A stretch of 64,000 nucleotides of DNA from Sphingobacterium sp. HMA12 (GTDB lineage Bacteria; Bacteroidota; Bacteroidia; Sphingobacteriales; Sphingobacteriaceae). The position numbers and the translations under genes are program-made. Every line of letters starts with the position of its first letter. Within the stretch, counting starts at the first letter, position 1. The notes below the pieces were generated by a model that ran no database searches, had not been told where the DNA came from, and was given only the letters and a program-made list of their open reading frames with translations. Location: the NCBI RefSeq assembly GCF_002933815.1, contig NZ_BEYR01000001.1:1654691-1718690 (forward strand), written 5' to 3'. This document shows, piece after piece, positions 28,353 to 37,893 of this stretch.

Positions 28353-28850
28353 ATGAGATACAGTCCGCGTGCATTAACATGGCTTTTGCGCTTTTACCCA
28401 CCTTTTTTATTTCAGGGAATCTGGGTAAAAAAGATCAGCCCCGGCTTCAAAGGAGCCGAGGTAAAAATTTACAAGACCCCATTCAATATCAATACCAATA
28501 AAACCTTATTTGGTGGAACCATCTTCGCTGCGGCGGATCCTATATTTCCGATCCTGATTGATCAGTACCTTCAAAAAACTGGCTTTAAAAAAACCATTGC
28601 CTGGCTCAAATCATCAAAGATTGATTTTAAAAAACCGGGCAAGACCAGCGTAGGCTATTCAGTGCAGCTTTCAGATGAACTGCTGGCGGAATGTACGCAG
28701 ACTATACTAAAAAAAGGTAAAATCGTAAAAAACCTGAGTCTGGAAATCAAAGATAAAAATGATGAGCTATGCGCTGTAGTGCATTGTGAAACCTACATTC
28801 GTGACTTGAATTTTACATTCCCGGGTAGAAATCAAAAGCCCGGGCAATAA
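28353..28850 (+). CDS. DUF4442 (hotdog-fold) protein
   Basis: A protein of 165 aa starting MRYSPRALTWLLRFYPPFLF. The features fit DUF4442, a PaaI-like thioesterase-fold family: NTNKTLFGGTIFAAADPIFPI as the hotdog helix region and GYSVQLSDELLAECTQTI in the sheet. It may act on acyl thioesters, but activity is not established. The start was chosen over 28335 because the -7 element leaves the latter untranscribed. Confidence 0.82.
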   Translation: MRYSPRALTWLLRFYPPFLFQGIWVKKISPGFKGAEVKIYKTPFNINTNKTLFGGTIFAAADPIFPILIDQYLQKTGFKKTIAWLKSSKIDFKKPGKTSVGYSVQLSDELLAECTQTILKKGKIVKNLSLEIKDKNDELCAVVHCETYIRDLNFTFPGRNQKPGQ

Positions 28851-28858
28851 GAAATTGA

Positions 28859-28866
28859 TATCTTTG
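28859..28866 (+). promoter_or_regulatory. -7 element upstream of the small lipoprotein gene
   Basis: TATCTTTG, a perfect TAnnTTTG match 26 bases before the ATG at 28893. Confidence 0.45.
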
Positions 28867-28892
28867 TCCAATTACCAAAAAAAAATAGAAAC

Positions 28893-29309
28893 ATGAACAA
28901 AATCGCTTTCATGGCTATCGCATCCTTGGCAATAGCGGCATGTGGAACCACCGGCACAAATAATGTAAAGGCTTTACAGGATTCAACAATTAAAATCCAT
29001 GATGAAATCATGCCTCAAATCGCTCATTTTGACCGCGATGCAGTTAAAATTGACTCAATCTTAAACAGCTTAAAGACGCTTAAAGCAGCTAAGGCAGATT
29101 TGGACACTACAGCGACAAGGAAAGATCTCAGCATATTAAAAGCGAATCTGGAAAGTGCGACAGACCATATGATGGACTGGATGAAAGGATATAATCCAGA
29201 TAGCACTGATGTCAAATATTTTGAAATTGAACTGCAGAAGGTGGCGGATATGAAGAAAATATTTGATGAAGTTTCCAAAGAAAGTCAAGAGAAATTAAAA
29301 AATTTCTAG
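28893..29309 (+). CDS. Small helical lipoprotein
   Basis: A protein of 138 aa. SPII signal MNKIAFMAIASLAIAAC, lipobox Cys17. The mature part is almost all charged helix (DSTIKIHDEIMPQIAHF, AKADLDTTATRKDLSILKANL), likely a coiled-coil bundle. Similar proteins in Bacteroidota are of unknown function. It is 76 bp upstream of the SCO1-type gene on the same strand, so possibly linked to that pair. Confidence 0.8.
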   Translation: MNKIAFMAIASLAIAACGTTGTNNVKALQDSTIKIHDEIMPQIAHFDRDAVKIDSILNSLKTLKAAKADLDTTATRKDLSILKANLESATDHMMDWMKGYNPDSTDVKYFEIELQKVADMKKIFDEVSKESQEKLKNF

Positions 29310-29385
29310 GACAACCGCGAGCGAAATTTTTTAGCGGAATGGAAATGCCCGAACGGGCAAATTGTTAATGAAAGAATAAAAACAG

Positions 29386-30033
29386 ATGAAATCTATAGTT
29401 AAACTTTATTGTGCTACAGGCCTATTGCTTAGTTTATTTTCTTGTAAAAACACCAGTCAGTCGAGTTTGCCCATTTACGGCGAACGCGAAGCAGTAGAGA
29501 AAACCGTTGACGGAAAGCAAGTTGTAGATACTGTTTATCACACTATACCAGCATTTAAATTTTTAAATCAGGACAGTGTCATGATCTCAGACAAGAATTT
29601 TGAGGGCAAGGTATATATTGCCAACTTCTTTTTCACCCATTGTCCAAGCATCTGCCCTACAATGAACCGTAATCTATTGAAAATCTACGCTCAGTATAAA
29701 GACAATGATGCCGTCCGCTTTTTGTCTCATAGCATAGATTTTAAATATGATCAACCCTATGTACTGAAAGATTACGCAAATAAGCTGGGCGTAAGCAATG
29801 ACCACTGGCAATTTGTTTCAGGCACAAAAGCTGACATATATGGCATCGCCAACCAATACCTTGTGTATACAGCAGAAGATAAAAATGCGCCTGGGGGCTA
29901 CGACCACCAAGGCTACCTGGTCTTAATTGACAAAGACAAACGTATCCGTGGTGCTTACGACGGGACAAATGACGAGCAGGTAAAAAAGCTGATGGATGAC
30001 CTGCCAAAGTTGTTGAACGAAGCTAAAAACTAA
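29386..30033 (+). CDS. SCO1/SenC-type copper chaperone lipoprotein
   Basis: A protein of 215 aa. Lipobox LLLSLFSC (Cys20). Thioredoxin-like fold with the Cu-binding CxxxC in THCPSICPTMNRN and the distal His in YDHQGYLVLIDKDKR. SCO proteins deliver copper to, or reduce thiols of, the CuA centre of cytochrome oxidase. One base separates it from the cytochrome c gene, so they form an operon with a respiratory role. Confidence 0.92.
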   Translation: MKSIVKLYCATGLLLSLFSCKNTSQSSLPIYGEREAVEKTVDGKQVVDTVYHTIPAFKFLNQDSVMISDKNFEGKVYIANFFFTHCPSICPTMNRNLLKIYAQYKDNDAVRFLSHSIDFKYDQPYVLKDYANKLGVSNDHWQFVSGTKADIYGIANQYLVYTAEDKNAPGGYDHQGYLVLIDKDKRIRGAYDGTNDEQVKKLMDDLPKLLNEAKN

Positions 30034-30034
30034 T

Positions 30035-30454
30035 ATGCGCGCGCTTTTTACGACCTGTTTTATCATTGGCGCGCTCCTGTTGGCGCTCATCGGCTGTCAG
30101 AACGAAGTTGACATCAGAACAGCACAGTACAGTGTCAATGGTCAAAAAGTGTATCTCACACATTGTCAGAATTGCCATGGCGAAAAGGGCGAAGGATTAG
30201 GAAATCTATACCCTCCACTGACCGATGTCAAATTTCTGGAAAACAATCGGCAAAAGCTTGCCTGCATAATCAAGTACGGAGCTGCCGGAGAATTAGAAGT
30301 CGCAGGAAAGAAATTCAATTCTACCATGCCGGCCTCAAATCTTTCGGCTATTGATATCGCCTACGTACTGACCTATATCAACACGAAGATCAATAAAGGC
30401 AAGGATATCTTTCCCTTAGCGGATGTAGAAAAGCAACTGAAAAATTGCCAATAA
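30035..30454 (+). CDS. Monohaem cytochrome c lipoprotein
   Basis: A protein of 139 aa. Signal with lipobox LLLALIGC (Cys21), one haem c site CQNCHGEKGEG near residues 44-54 and a probable axial Met in NSTMPASNLS. It should carry electrons on the periplasmic side. It is cotranscribed with the SCO1-type gene. Its stop codon lies inside the stem of a strong terminator. Confidence 0.92.
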   Translation: MRALFTTCFIIGALLLALIGCQNEVDIRTAQYSVNGQKVYLTHCQNCHGEKGEGLGNLYPPLTDVKFLENNRQKLACIIKYGAAGELEVAGKKFNSTMPASNLSAIDIAYVLTYINTKINKGKDIFPLADVEKQLKNCQ

Positions 30455-30491
30455 AAAAAGGAACTTTCATAAAGTTCCTTTTTTTATTGGC
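30447..30491 (+). terminator. Terminator overlapping the cytochrome c stop
   Basis: A 21-bp perfect stem with a 3-nt loop (CAT); core AAAGGAACTTT / AAAGTTCCTTT followed by T7. The TAA stop at 30452-30454 is part of the left arm. Confidence 0.9.
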
Positions 30492-30651
30492 TTATCGGCA
30501 GCAACATTCCTTCATACTACTGACAAAAAAAATAATTACCCAAAGCCAAAACAATTTAAATCTTTTTTCCTTATTGTATTATTGGTCCAAATTGTTTTAG
30601 CATTTATTGATTTATAACAATAATTTGACAGTTTGCTTCCAAATTAATCAC

Positions 30652-30659
30652 TAATTTTG
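30652..30659 (+). promoter_or_regulatory. -7 element of the efflux operon
   Basis: TAATTTTG, a perfect TAnnTTTG match 7 bases before the tetR ATG; TTTG at 30632-30635 may serve as -33 element (16-bp spacer). The operon would have a very short leader. Confidence 0.45.
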
Positions 30660-30666
30660 CAACCGA

Positions 30667-31269
30667 ATGAACGTTCGATTGATGAATTCTAATGAAAAAA
30701 TTGCAGCTGTCTTTGCTGCCACACTTAAACTGATACACACAAACGGCTTCCACGGGACGCCAATGAGTAAAATTGCACAGGAGTCTGATGTAGCGATAGG
30801 AACTATCTACCACTATTTTCCCTCAAAAGATGATCTGATCTTTGCACTGTTCAAACATTGCCGGTCGCTATTGAACGATTATATATTTGACGGCATAAAA
30901 GAAGACTTTGATTATAAAGCTTCTTTTTTTCATGTGTGGCGCAACTTTGTCAAGTTTTACTTAGAAAACGAAACGGTATTCAGTTTTTTTGATCAGTTTT
31001 TTTCTTCACCCTATCATGAAAAGAATAAAGCGGAGATACAGGAGCCTGTCGGTGGTCAAAATAAAGTACTCGACTTTTTGCAGGAAGGCATTGACAGAAA
31101 AATTTTAAAACAGGTAAACGTCCACCTTTTAGTGGCTAGTTATATCGGAGTAGCTTTGTCTACGGTACATAGCATCAAATTCAAAGACCTACAGTTCTCT
31201 GAACAGAATATGGGGGAACTGATGGAGATCATTTGGGACGGTGCCGTTAATAGAAATAAAAATAATTAA
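30667..31269 (+). CDS. TetR-family regulator of the RND operon
   Basis: A protein of 200 aa. N-terminal TetR HTH (IAAVFAATLKLIHTNGFHGTP, SDVAIGTIYHYFPSKDDL) and a helical ligand domain. It is the first gene of the tolC-adaptor-RND cluster, 8 bp before the TolC gene, so it probably represses its own operon and is induced by pump substrates (inference). Met6 at 30682 is an alternative start. Confidence 0.93.
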   Translation: MNVRLMNSNEKIAAVFAATLKLIHTNGFHGTPMSKIAQESDVAIGTIYHYFPSKDDLIFALFKHCRSLLNDYIFDGIKEDFDYKASFFHVWRNFVKFYLENETVFSFFDQFFSSPYHEKNKAEIQEPVGGQNKVLDFLQEGIDRKILKQVNVHLLVASYIGVALSTVHSIKFKDLQFSEQNMGELMEIIWDGAVNRNKNN

Positions 31270-31277
31270 TTAGATAT

Positions 31278-32603
31278 ATGAAGTTTAATAAAATCGTTTA
31301 TTCCTTAGCGACTCTGTCGCTCTTGAGTAATACAGGATTTGCACAACAGCAATCTGAAAACTTGCCGCCAAACGCGACGCTTCAGCAGCTGATAGATTAT
31401 GCACTACGCAATCAAATTTCTGTAAAACAAGCACAATTGGATGAGACCATCGGTGAAAAGGATATCGATATCTCCCTTTCAGGCTGGTACCCCCAATTGG
31501 GTTTGAAAGGAAGCTATAACTATAATGTGATTGTCCCTGTGGTCAATATCGGTGGAAATAATATCAAAATGGGTCAGAACCATGCCAGTGCATTGACCCT
31601 ACAAGCAGACCAACAACTTCTGAATCCCGAATTGATACAGGCAAGAAAGGCTGCATCATTGGTTCGACTGGGCAACAAACAAAACACAGAAAGCAAAAAA
31701 ATAAATGCGGTTGTTGAGGTCAGTAAAGCTTATTATGATATCCTGACAACAGAAGAGATGATTAAAATTGTCCGCGAAAACATTGCTAGGCTCCAAAAAC
31801 AGCTGAAAGATGCAAAATCGCAGTATGATGTCGGGGTGGTGGACAAAACAGATTACAAAAGAGCGCAGATCGCTTTGGCTAATTCCAACGCAGACGAAAA
31901 ACGCAATGTCGAATTGCGGAAATATAAGTATGAATATCTGAAACAGCTACTAGCGTTAGATAAAAATCAAAATCTGACGTTATCATTCAATAACAGCAAC
32001 ATGGAATCCGAAATTTTATTGGATACTACAGCTGGGGTAAGTGTTTCCAATCGGATCGAGTTCCAACAATTGGAAACATCAAAAAAGATCCAACAATTGA
32101 ACACACAATATTATAAATGGACCTATTTACCAAATGTAAGCGCCTTTTATAACTATGCATTCAATTATCGGAATGATAAATTCAGTAAGCTCTATAACGA
32201 CAATTTCCCGGGATCTGTAGCCGGACTGAACCTTTCGTTTTCTATTTTTGACGGTTTTAAACGAAAAAAACAAGTCAATAAATCCAGGTTGCAGGAAGAA
32301 CGCATTGACTGGGATATCAAGAATCTGGAAAACAGCATCAATACGGAGTATGCCTTATCAAAAGCCACCTACAATGCAAATCTCAACGACTGGAAAACAG
32401 CAAAAGAGAATGTAGAATTGTCCAAAGAGGTTTATGAAACGATCAAACTGCAATACGATGAGGGCATCACAAAATACCTGGATTTAATGACCGCTGAAAA
32501 TGATCTCAAAATAACGCAATTCAATTATCTGAGTGCCCTTTATGCGCTATTGTCAAGCAAATTGGATGTTCAAAAAGCGGTTGGGGCGATCCAAACTAAT
32601 TAA
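31278..32603 (+). CDS. TolC-family outer membrane efflux channel
   Basis: A protein of 441 aa. Signal peptide MKFNKIVYSLATLSLLSNTGFA, then two OEP repeats with long heptad-rich helices (QLQKQLKDAKSQYDVGVVDK-type and VYETIKLQYDEGITKYLDLM). It makes the outer-membrane tunnel of the RND pump encoded downstream. Gap to the adaptor is 28 bp. Confidence 0.95.
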   Translation: MKFNKIVYSLATLSLLSNTGFAQQQSENLPPNATLQQLIDYALRNQISVKQAQLDETIGEKDIDISLSGWYPQLGLKGSYNYNVIVPVVNIGGNNIKMGQNHASALTLQADQQLLNPELIQARKAASLVRLGNKQNTESKKINAVVEVSKAYYDILTTEEMIKIVRENIARLQKQLKDAKSQYDVGVVDKTDYKRAQIALANSNADEKRNVELRKYKYEYLKQLLALDKNQNLTLSFNNSNMESEILLDTTAGVSVSNRIEFQQLETSKKIQQLNTQYYKWTYLPNVSAFYNYAFNYRNDKFSKLYNDNFPGSVAGLNLSFSIFDGFKRKKQVNKSRLQEERIDWDIKNLENSINTEYALSKATYNANLNDWKTAKENVELSKEVYETIKLQYDEGITKYLDLMTAENDLKITQFNYLSALYALLSSKLDVQKAVGAIQTN

Positions 32604-32631
32604 TCAACTAAAACGGAAACTAATACAAATC

Positions 32632-33789
32632 ATGAATAAAAGACAATTATTATTCGCTTTCTTCCTTGGGACGGCTTTAGTATGGACCTCTTGTGGAAAT
32701 AAAGATGCAAAAAAGCAAGGTGCAGCACAGGCTCAGGCCGAGAAGGTTGTTCCTGTTACCTTTGGCGCAGCATCACATGAGACTGTTACGGGAACCATAA
32801 GTTACCCAGCAACAGTCAAACCGTTGAACGAAGCAGACCTATTTGCGGAAGTAAGCGGGTATATTACTAAAATATATGTTTCAGATGGTGCTGTGGTCTC
32901 TAAAGGTCAAGCCTTATATGAGATTGACGGAACACGTTATAATGCAGCGGTACAACAGGCCAAAGCAAGTCTACAAATCGCACAAACAGACCTTGATCGT
33001 CAAAAAAGAGATTTAGCGCGTTACCAAACTTTGGCGGACAAAGATGCGATCGCTAAACAGGTTTATGATAATGCCGTATCAAATGTTGCTTCTTCACAAG
33101 CACAAGTAGAATCTGCACGTGCAGCATTGGTGACAGCCAATACCAACCTTTCCCGCTCTACGATCCGTGCGCCGTTCTCCGGAACCATCGGCATATCGCA
33201 GGTACGCTTAGGTGCTTTGGTCAATCCCGGCACTACACTACTCAATACGCTATCATCGACAAGCCCGATCGCTATTGAGTTTCAGGTGAACGAAAAAGAT
33301 ATCAGCAAATTTGCCCAAATGCAGAGCAGCCATGCTTCTTCGGACCTTTCTCTCCTCTTGCCGGACGGAAGTACCTATGAAGGTAAAGGAAGTATTACGA
33401 CCATTGACCGTGCTGTTGATCCAGCGACAGGAACAATTAAAGTAAGGGCTACTTTCCCCAACAATTCCAATGCGTTAAGGGCTGGTATGAATATCACGAT
33501 GAATGTGTCAACCACATCGGCAGCTGAAGAAGTCGTGGTTCCTTACAAAGCTGTTTTTGAGCAATTGGGTGTATTTAACCTGTATGCCGTCAACGATAGC
33601 AGTAAAGCTGAAATCCGTCAGGTAAAATTAGGTATTAAAGCCGGGGATAAAATCGTGATTAAAGAAGGTGTCAAAGACGGTGAGAAAATCATTGTTGATG
33701 GTACCATGAACGTCCAAAATGGTGTTAAAGTTGTCGATGCTGCCACTGCTGCCCAACAAGCTGCAAAAGGCGCTCCACAAGGAAAATAG
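32632..33789 (+). CDS. RND efflux periplasmic adaptor (MFP)
   Basis: A protein of 385 aa from MNKRQLLFAFFLGTALVWTSC, a lipobox at Cys21. Lipoyl-like half-motifs (ADLFAEVSGYITKIYVSDGA and STIRAPFSGTIGISQVRLGA), an alpha-hairpin (QAKASLQIAQTDLDRQKRDL) and beta-barrel/MP domains follow. It links the inner-membrane pump to TolC. An in-frame upstream ATG overlapping tolC is rejected since it hides the signal peptide. Confidence 0.95.
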   Translation: MNKRQLLFAFFLGTALVWTSCGNKDAKKQGAAQAQAEKVVPVTFGAASHETVTGTISYPATVKPLNEADLFAEVSGYITKIYVSDGAVVSKGQALYEIDGTRYNAAVQQAKASLQIAQTDLDRQKRDLARYQTLADKDAIAKQVYDNAVSNVASSQAQVESARAALVTANTNLSRSTIRAPFSGTIGISQVRLGALVNPGTTLLNTLSSTSPIAIEFQVNEKDISKFAQMQSSHASSDLSLLLPDGSTYEGKGSITTIDRAVDPATGTIKVRATFPNNSNALRAGMNITMNVSTTSAAEEVVVPYKAVFEQLGVFNLYAVNDSSKAEIRQVKLGIKAGDKIVIKEGVKDGEKIIVDGTMNVQNGVKVVDAATAAQQAAKGAPQGK

Positions 33790-33827
33790 CAGCATTAATT
33801 TTTTAAAGAGAATCTAAAAGATAGAGA

Positions 33828-36800
33828 ATGATTTCAGAAGTATTTATTAAGAGGCCAGTTACCGCAATCGTTATTTCGATATTGATTTCAATTATCGGAA
33901 TTATTGCAGTTTCTACTTTGCCAATTAGCCAGTACCCTTCTATTGCACCTCCAACCGTAACAGTTACAGCAAACTACACGGGTGCAGATGCACAGACGGT
34001 TGAACAGACCGTGACAACGCTGATTGAGAGTCAGATCAATGGTACACCTGGCATGATTTATATGTCGTCAAATAGTACTTCAAATGGTCAAGCAACAATT
34101 ACTGTTACATTTGAAGTAGGTACCGACATCGATATTGCAACCCTGGACGTCCAAAACCGTGTCGGGATTGCAGAACCTGCCCTTCCAGAAGCTGTTAGAC
34201 GCTTGGGGATCACTACCCGTAAAGCCAATAACGATATCTTGATGTTGGTAGCTTTAACATCACCCAAAGGAACAAGGGATGAAAATTTCTTGGCCAATTA
34301 CAACAACTTGTACGTCAAAGATGCGTTATTACGTGTCAAAGGTGTCGGTGATGTAACGGCCTTCGGCCAACCTTTCTCCATGCGTGTATGGCTAGATGCC
34401 AATAAGTTAGCTAATCTAAGCATGACACCTGCAGATGTTTCCGCAGCGATTGCCGAACAGAACACCCGTATACCGGGAGGTAGTGTCGGTGGACGTCCAC
34501 AAGAGTCTTCAACGGTATTCGAATATCCAATCATTACAGATAGTGACTTGTCAAATCCGGAAGACTTTGAAAACATTGTTGTAAAAACCAATAAAGATGG
34601 ATCCATTGTACTTTTAAAGGATGTCGCTCGTGTAGAACTGGGTCAATTTAGTTATGGAACATCATCTACTGTAAATGGCATGACCTCATCTGCGATGATG
34701 ATCAATCAAACGCCGGGTGGAAACGCCGTAGAATCTGCAGAAGGTATTGTTGCTGCCCTGGAAAAATTAAAGCAATCCTTTCCAACTGACGTCGATTATA
34801 CTATCAGTTACGAGACCGTTTCTGTTGTAAACGCTTCCATTTCTTCGGTAATTCATACCTTAGTTGAAGCATTAATACTGGTAACTATCGTCGTATTCTT
34901 CTTCTTACAAAGCTGGAGAGCGACATTAATTCCTGTTCTAGCGATTCCAGTATCGATTATTGGTACCTTCATCTTCTTCCTGATGTTTGGTTTCTCGGTC
35001 AACAATTTGACGATGCTTGCCTTTGTATTGGCCATCGGTATTGTGGTGGATGACGCCATCGTTGTGGTAGAAGCGGTACAACATTATATTGACCACTATA
35101 AACTGGATGCAAAAGAAGCGACCCGCCGTGCAATGGGCGATATTACTGCGCCGGTTATCGCGATTGCCTTGATCTTGGCAGCGGTATTCGTTCCGGTAGG
35201 ATTTATTCCGGGGATGGTGGGTAAACTGTACCAACAATTTGCGATTACCATCGCCGTATCGGTTATGTTATCCGCATTTATTGCTCTTTCCCTAACTCCA
35301 GCACTATGCTCAATTTTATTGAAACCAACAGCTGTACACGAAGGTGCAAAAGGATTGAACAAGTTCTTCTACAAATTCAACGTTTGGTTTGAAAAAGTAA
35401 CGATCAAGTACTCACGGGGTGTAAAACAATCCATCAAAAAGGCGCCGCTTGTGTTGATTATCCTTTTATGTATCTTTATTGGTACTGGTTATATGTTTAC
35501 GACAAAACCAACAGGATTTATCCCTTCCGAGGACGGTGGTGCATTTTTTGCAGGTATTACGCTGCCAGAAGGTTCTTCTGCTGCACGTACAAACGAGGTG
35601 CTTAAAGAGATTGAAGCGGATCTACATAAGACCTTTCCTGAAATCAAATATGTTACCGCGATCTCTGGTATCAATATTTTGAACCGTGCCTTCAAATCCA
35701 ATGGTGCGACAGTTTTCGTTTCGCTCAAACCTTGGGAAACACGGACACGCACGGCCAGCGATATCGCCGGTATGATCATGGGCAAATACATGGGTTATAC
35801 CAAAGCAAGAGTGTTAGCGGTAACACCACCAGCTATTCCGGGCTTAGGTACATCCGGAGGTTTCTCCTTGCAGGTACAAGATTTACAAACGGTAAATATC
35901 AAGGACTTCGAAGCTACCGTGGGTAAATTCCTCATGGCTGCCAACCAACGTCCAGAAATTGGAATGGCTTATACGATGTTTAACACCAATTCGCCAAACT
36001 ACAAATTGGAAGTCAATCGTGAGCAAGCAAAACGTATGGGAGTTCCCATATCAAGTATCTATTCGACAATATCGTCATATTTGGGTAGTAGCTATGTTAA
36101 TGACTTTACGAAGTATGGCCGTAGCTACCGTGTCGTTACACAAGCCGATATCCCCTACCGTATGAACATTGAAGACATCAACAAACTTTATGTCAACAAT
36201 ACGATGGGGAATCCGGTACCAATGGGTACGCTCGTTAAATATGAATTAATAACGATGCCTTCGATCATCAACCACTATAATATCTTTAGAAGTATCGAGA
36301 TCAACGGTAGTTCGGCTCCAGGTTACTCGTCCGGGGATGCATTGAAAGCCCTACAGGAAGTTGCAGCGCAGACCTTACCGGAAGGTTTTGATTACCAGTT
36401 CTCAGGACTTTCATTACAGGAGATGCAGTCAGGATCTAAAACCATTCAGATCTTCGCCTTGTGTATTCTGTTTGTATTCTTGCTATTGGCAGCCTTGTAT
36501 GAAAGTTGGTCAGTACCATTCTCTATCCTCCTATCAGTTCCTTTAGGAGTATTTGGAGCGATCTTGACCTTGACCTTGATACCGTCTTTAGATAATAATA
36601 TCTATGCACAGATCGGTTTGGTAACCATTATCGGTCTAGCGGCCAAGAATGCGATCCTGATCGTGGAATTTGCCAAAGAACGGGTAGACATCGGAATGAA
36701 TCTCTATGAGGCGACATTGGACGCTGTAAAATTGCGTCTACGTCCGATCATCATGACTTCTTTTGCCTTTATCTTGGGTATTATTCCATTGATGTTGTCA

Positions 36801-36998
36801 CACGGAGCTGGTGCCATCTCCCGCCAAACAATCGGCTGGACGGTATTCGGAGGTATGACTGCAGCAACACTTTTGGCAATCTTTATCGTTCCCGTGCTGT
36901 TCGTAGTAATCACAAGGATGGCTTACGGCAAGAAAAAACTAGCTGAACTGGAAGCTAATTTCGATGAAGAAAAAGCGAAGAATTTAAGTGCACACTAA
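33828..36998 (+). CDS. RND efflux pump inner membrane transporter (AcrB-like, HAE1)
   Basis: A protein of 1056 aa, 12 TM helices with two large periplasmic loops. Starts FIKRPVTAIVISILISIIG. The TM4 proton-relay Asp pair is in AIGIVVDDAIVVVEA and the relay Lys in GLAAKNAILIVEFA. GFIPSEDGGAFF and the C-terminal FGGMTAATLLAIFIVPVLFV are present. Drug/proton antiport is the likely role. Last gene of the tetR-tolC-adaptor-pump operon, followed by a strong terminator. Confidence 0.96.
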   Translation: MISEVFIKRPVTAIVISILISIIGIIAVSTLPISQYPSIAPPTVTVTANYTGADAQTVEQTVTTLIESQINGTPGMIYMSSNSTSNGQATITVTFEVGTDIDIATLDVQNRVGIAEPALPEAVRRLGITTRKANNDILMLVALTSPKGTRDENFLANYNNLYVKDALLRVKGVGDVTAFGQPFSMRVWLDANKLANLSMTPADVSAAIAEQNTRIPGGSVGGRPQESSTVFEYPIITDSDLSNPEDFENIVVKTNKDGSIVLLKDVARVELGQFSYGTSSTVNGMTSSAMMINQTPGGNAVESAEGIVAALEKLKQSFPTDVDYTISYETVSVVNASISSVIHTLVEALILVTIVVFFFLQSWRATLIPVLAIPVSIIGTFIFFLMFGFSVNNLTMLAFVLAIGIVVDDAIVVVEAVQHYIDHYKLDAKEATRRAMGDITAPVIAIALILAAVFVPVGFIPGMVGKLYQQFAITIAVSVMLSAFIALSLTPALCSILLKPTAVHEGAKGLNKFFYKFNVWFEKVTIKYSRGVKQSIKKAPLVLIILLCIFIGTGYMFTTKPTGFIPSEDGGAFFAGITLPEGSSAARTNEVLKEIEADLHKTFPEIKYVTAISGINILNRAFKSNGATVFVSLKPWETRTRTASDIAGMIMGKYMGYTKARVLAVTPPAIPGLGTSGGFSLQVQDLQTVNIKDFEATVGKFLMAANQRPEIGMAYTMFNTNSPNYKLEVNREQAKRMGVPISSIYSTISSYLGSSYVNDFTKYGRSYRVVTQADIPYRMNIEDINKLYVNNTMGNPVPMGTLVKYELITMPSIINHYNIFRSIEINGSSAPGYSSGDALKALQEVAAQTLPEGFDYQFSGLSLQEMQSGSKTIQIFALCILFVFLLLAALYESWSVPFSILLSVPLGVFGAILTLTLIPSLDNNIYAQIGLVTIIGLAAKNAILIVEFAKERVDIGMNLYEATLDAVKLRLRPIIMTSFAFILGIIPLMLSHGAGAISRQTIGWTVFGGMTAATLLAIFIVPVLFVVITRMAYGKKKLAELEANFDEEKAKNLSAH

Positions 36999-37039
36999 GC
37001 AAACAACAGTTTGCAGTATGCGCGACCAGTATACATGAT

Positions 37040-37093
37040 ACAAAAAGCAAGCGACCTTTCTTTCTGACGAAAGAAAGGCCGCTTGCTTTTTGT
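37040..37093 (+). terminator. Terminator of the RND operon
   Basis: 25-bp stem with one A.C mismatch and loop TGAC; outer arms ACAAAAAGCAAGCG / CGCTTGCTTTTTGT. Confidence 0.85.
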
Positions 37094-37139
37094 GCTTCCA
37101 ATTATAATTTTTAATTTTACCGCACACTATTAAAAGTAT

Positions 37140-37751
37140 ATGTCACCTGAATCACAACGTAAATTCGAACTGCTAAACCTTCTTGCCGAATCCTATGACG
37201 CTCTACTATTCGACGTCGATGGCACACTGGCTGATAACATGGATGCCCATAAACAAGCCTATAAGGCCGCTGCCAAACAATATGGCGTTGAGCTGGATGT
37301 CAACTTAATTGATGAAACAGCTGGCTGGCCTACCGTAGCCGTTGCTGCGGAAATTAGCAAACGCTATGGCGTAGACTTTGACCACCAGGAATTCTCAACA
37401 CTTAAATCTACGATATTTAGAGATGAATATGTTTTTAAAACAAAACCTGTCGATTACGTTGTTGAACATTTGAAGTACCAAAAAGGTAAAAAACATATTG
37501 CTGCCGTCTCGGGCGGAACAAGGACAACCTTGTCCATGACGTTGAATACAATCGGTGTATGGAATGACCTGGAAACATTGGTATGTGCCGGAGATACCCC
37601 AGAAGGTAAACCCTCCCCACAACCTTTTCTGCTCGCAGCTTCGCAATTGAATATTGCTCCTGAAAAATGCTTAGTCTACGAAGATGGAATTCCCGGAGTT
37701 GAAGGTGCTAAAGCCGCTGGAATGGGCTGGGTCCGCGTAGATGAACTATAA
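37140..37751 (+). CDS. HAD hydrolase, beta-phosphoglucomutase-like
   Basis: A protein of 203 aa. HAD motif I ALLFDVDGTLADNMDAHKQA with the nucleophile and acid/base Asp pair, motif II in HIAAVSGGTRTTL, motif III Lys in GDTPEGKPSPQPFLLA, motif IV VYEDGIPGVEGAKAAG. It is a phosphatase or phosphomutase for a sugar phosphate; substrate unknown. Flanked by terminators on both sides. Confidence 0.9.
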   Translation: MSPESQRKFELLNLLAESYDALLFDVDGTLADNMDAHKQAYKAAAKQYGVELDVNLIDETAGWPTVAVAAEISKRYGVDFDHQEFSTLKSTIFRDEYVFKTKPVDYVVEHLKYQKGKKHIAAVSGGTRTTLSMTLNTIGVWNDLETLVCAGDTPEGKPSPQPFLLAASQLNIAPEKCLVYEDGIPGVEGAKAAGMGWVRVDEL

Positions 37752-37774
37752 ACAGATTTAATGATCGACCATAA

Positions 37775-37811
37775 AAAAGCCCTTGAATTATTTCTATTTT
37801 CAAGGGCTTTT
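37775..37811 (+). terminator. Terminator of the HAD gene
   Basis: 13-bp perfect stem AAAAGCCCTTGAA / TTCAAGGGCTTTT, 11-nt loop, then TCCTTTTTTC. Confidence 0.8.
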
Positions 37812-37893
37812 CCTTTTTTCGTGATCTCCTCTTTTTTTGCTGACTGATCAACTCCGGGAGGATTCACTTTTATTTTTGTCAGTCGCCTTTTTA

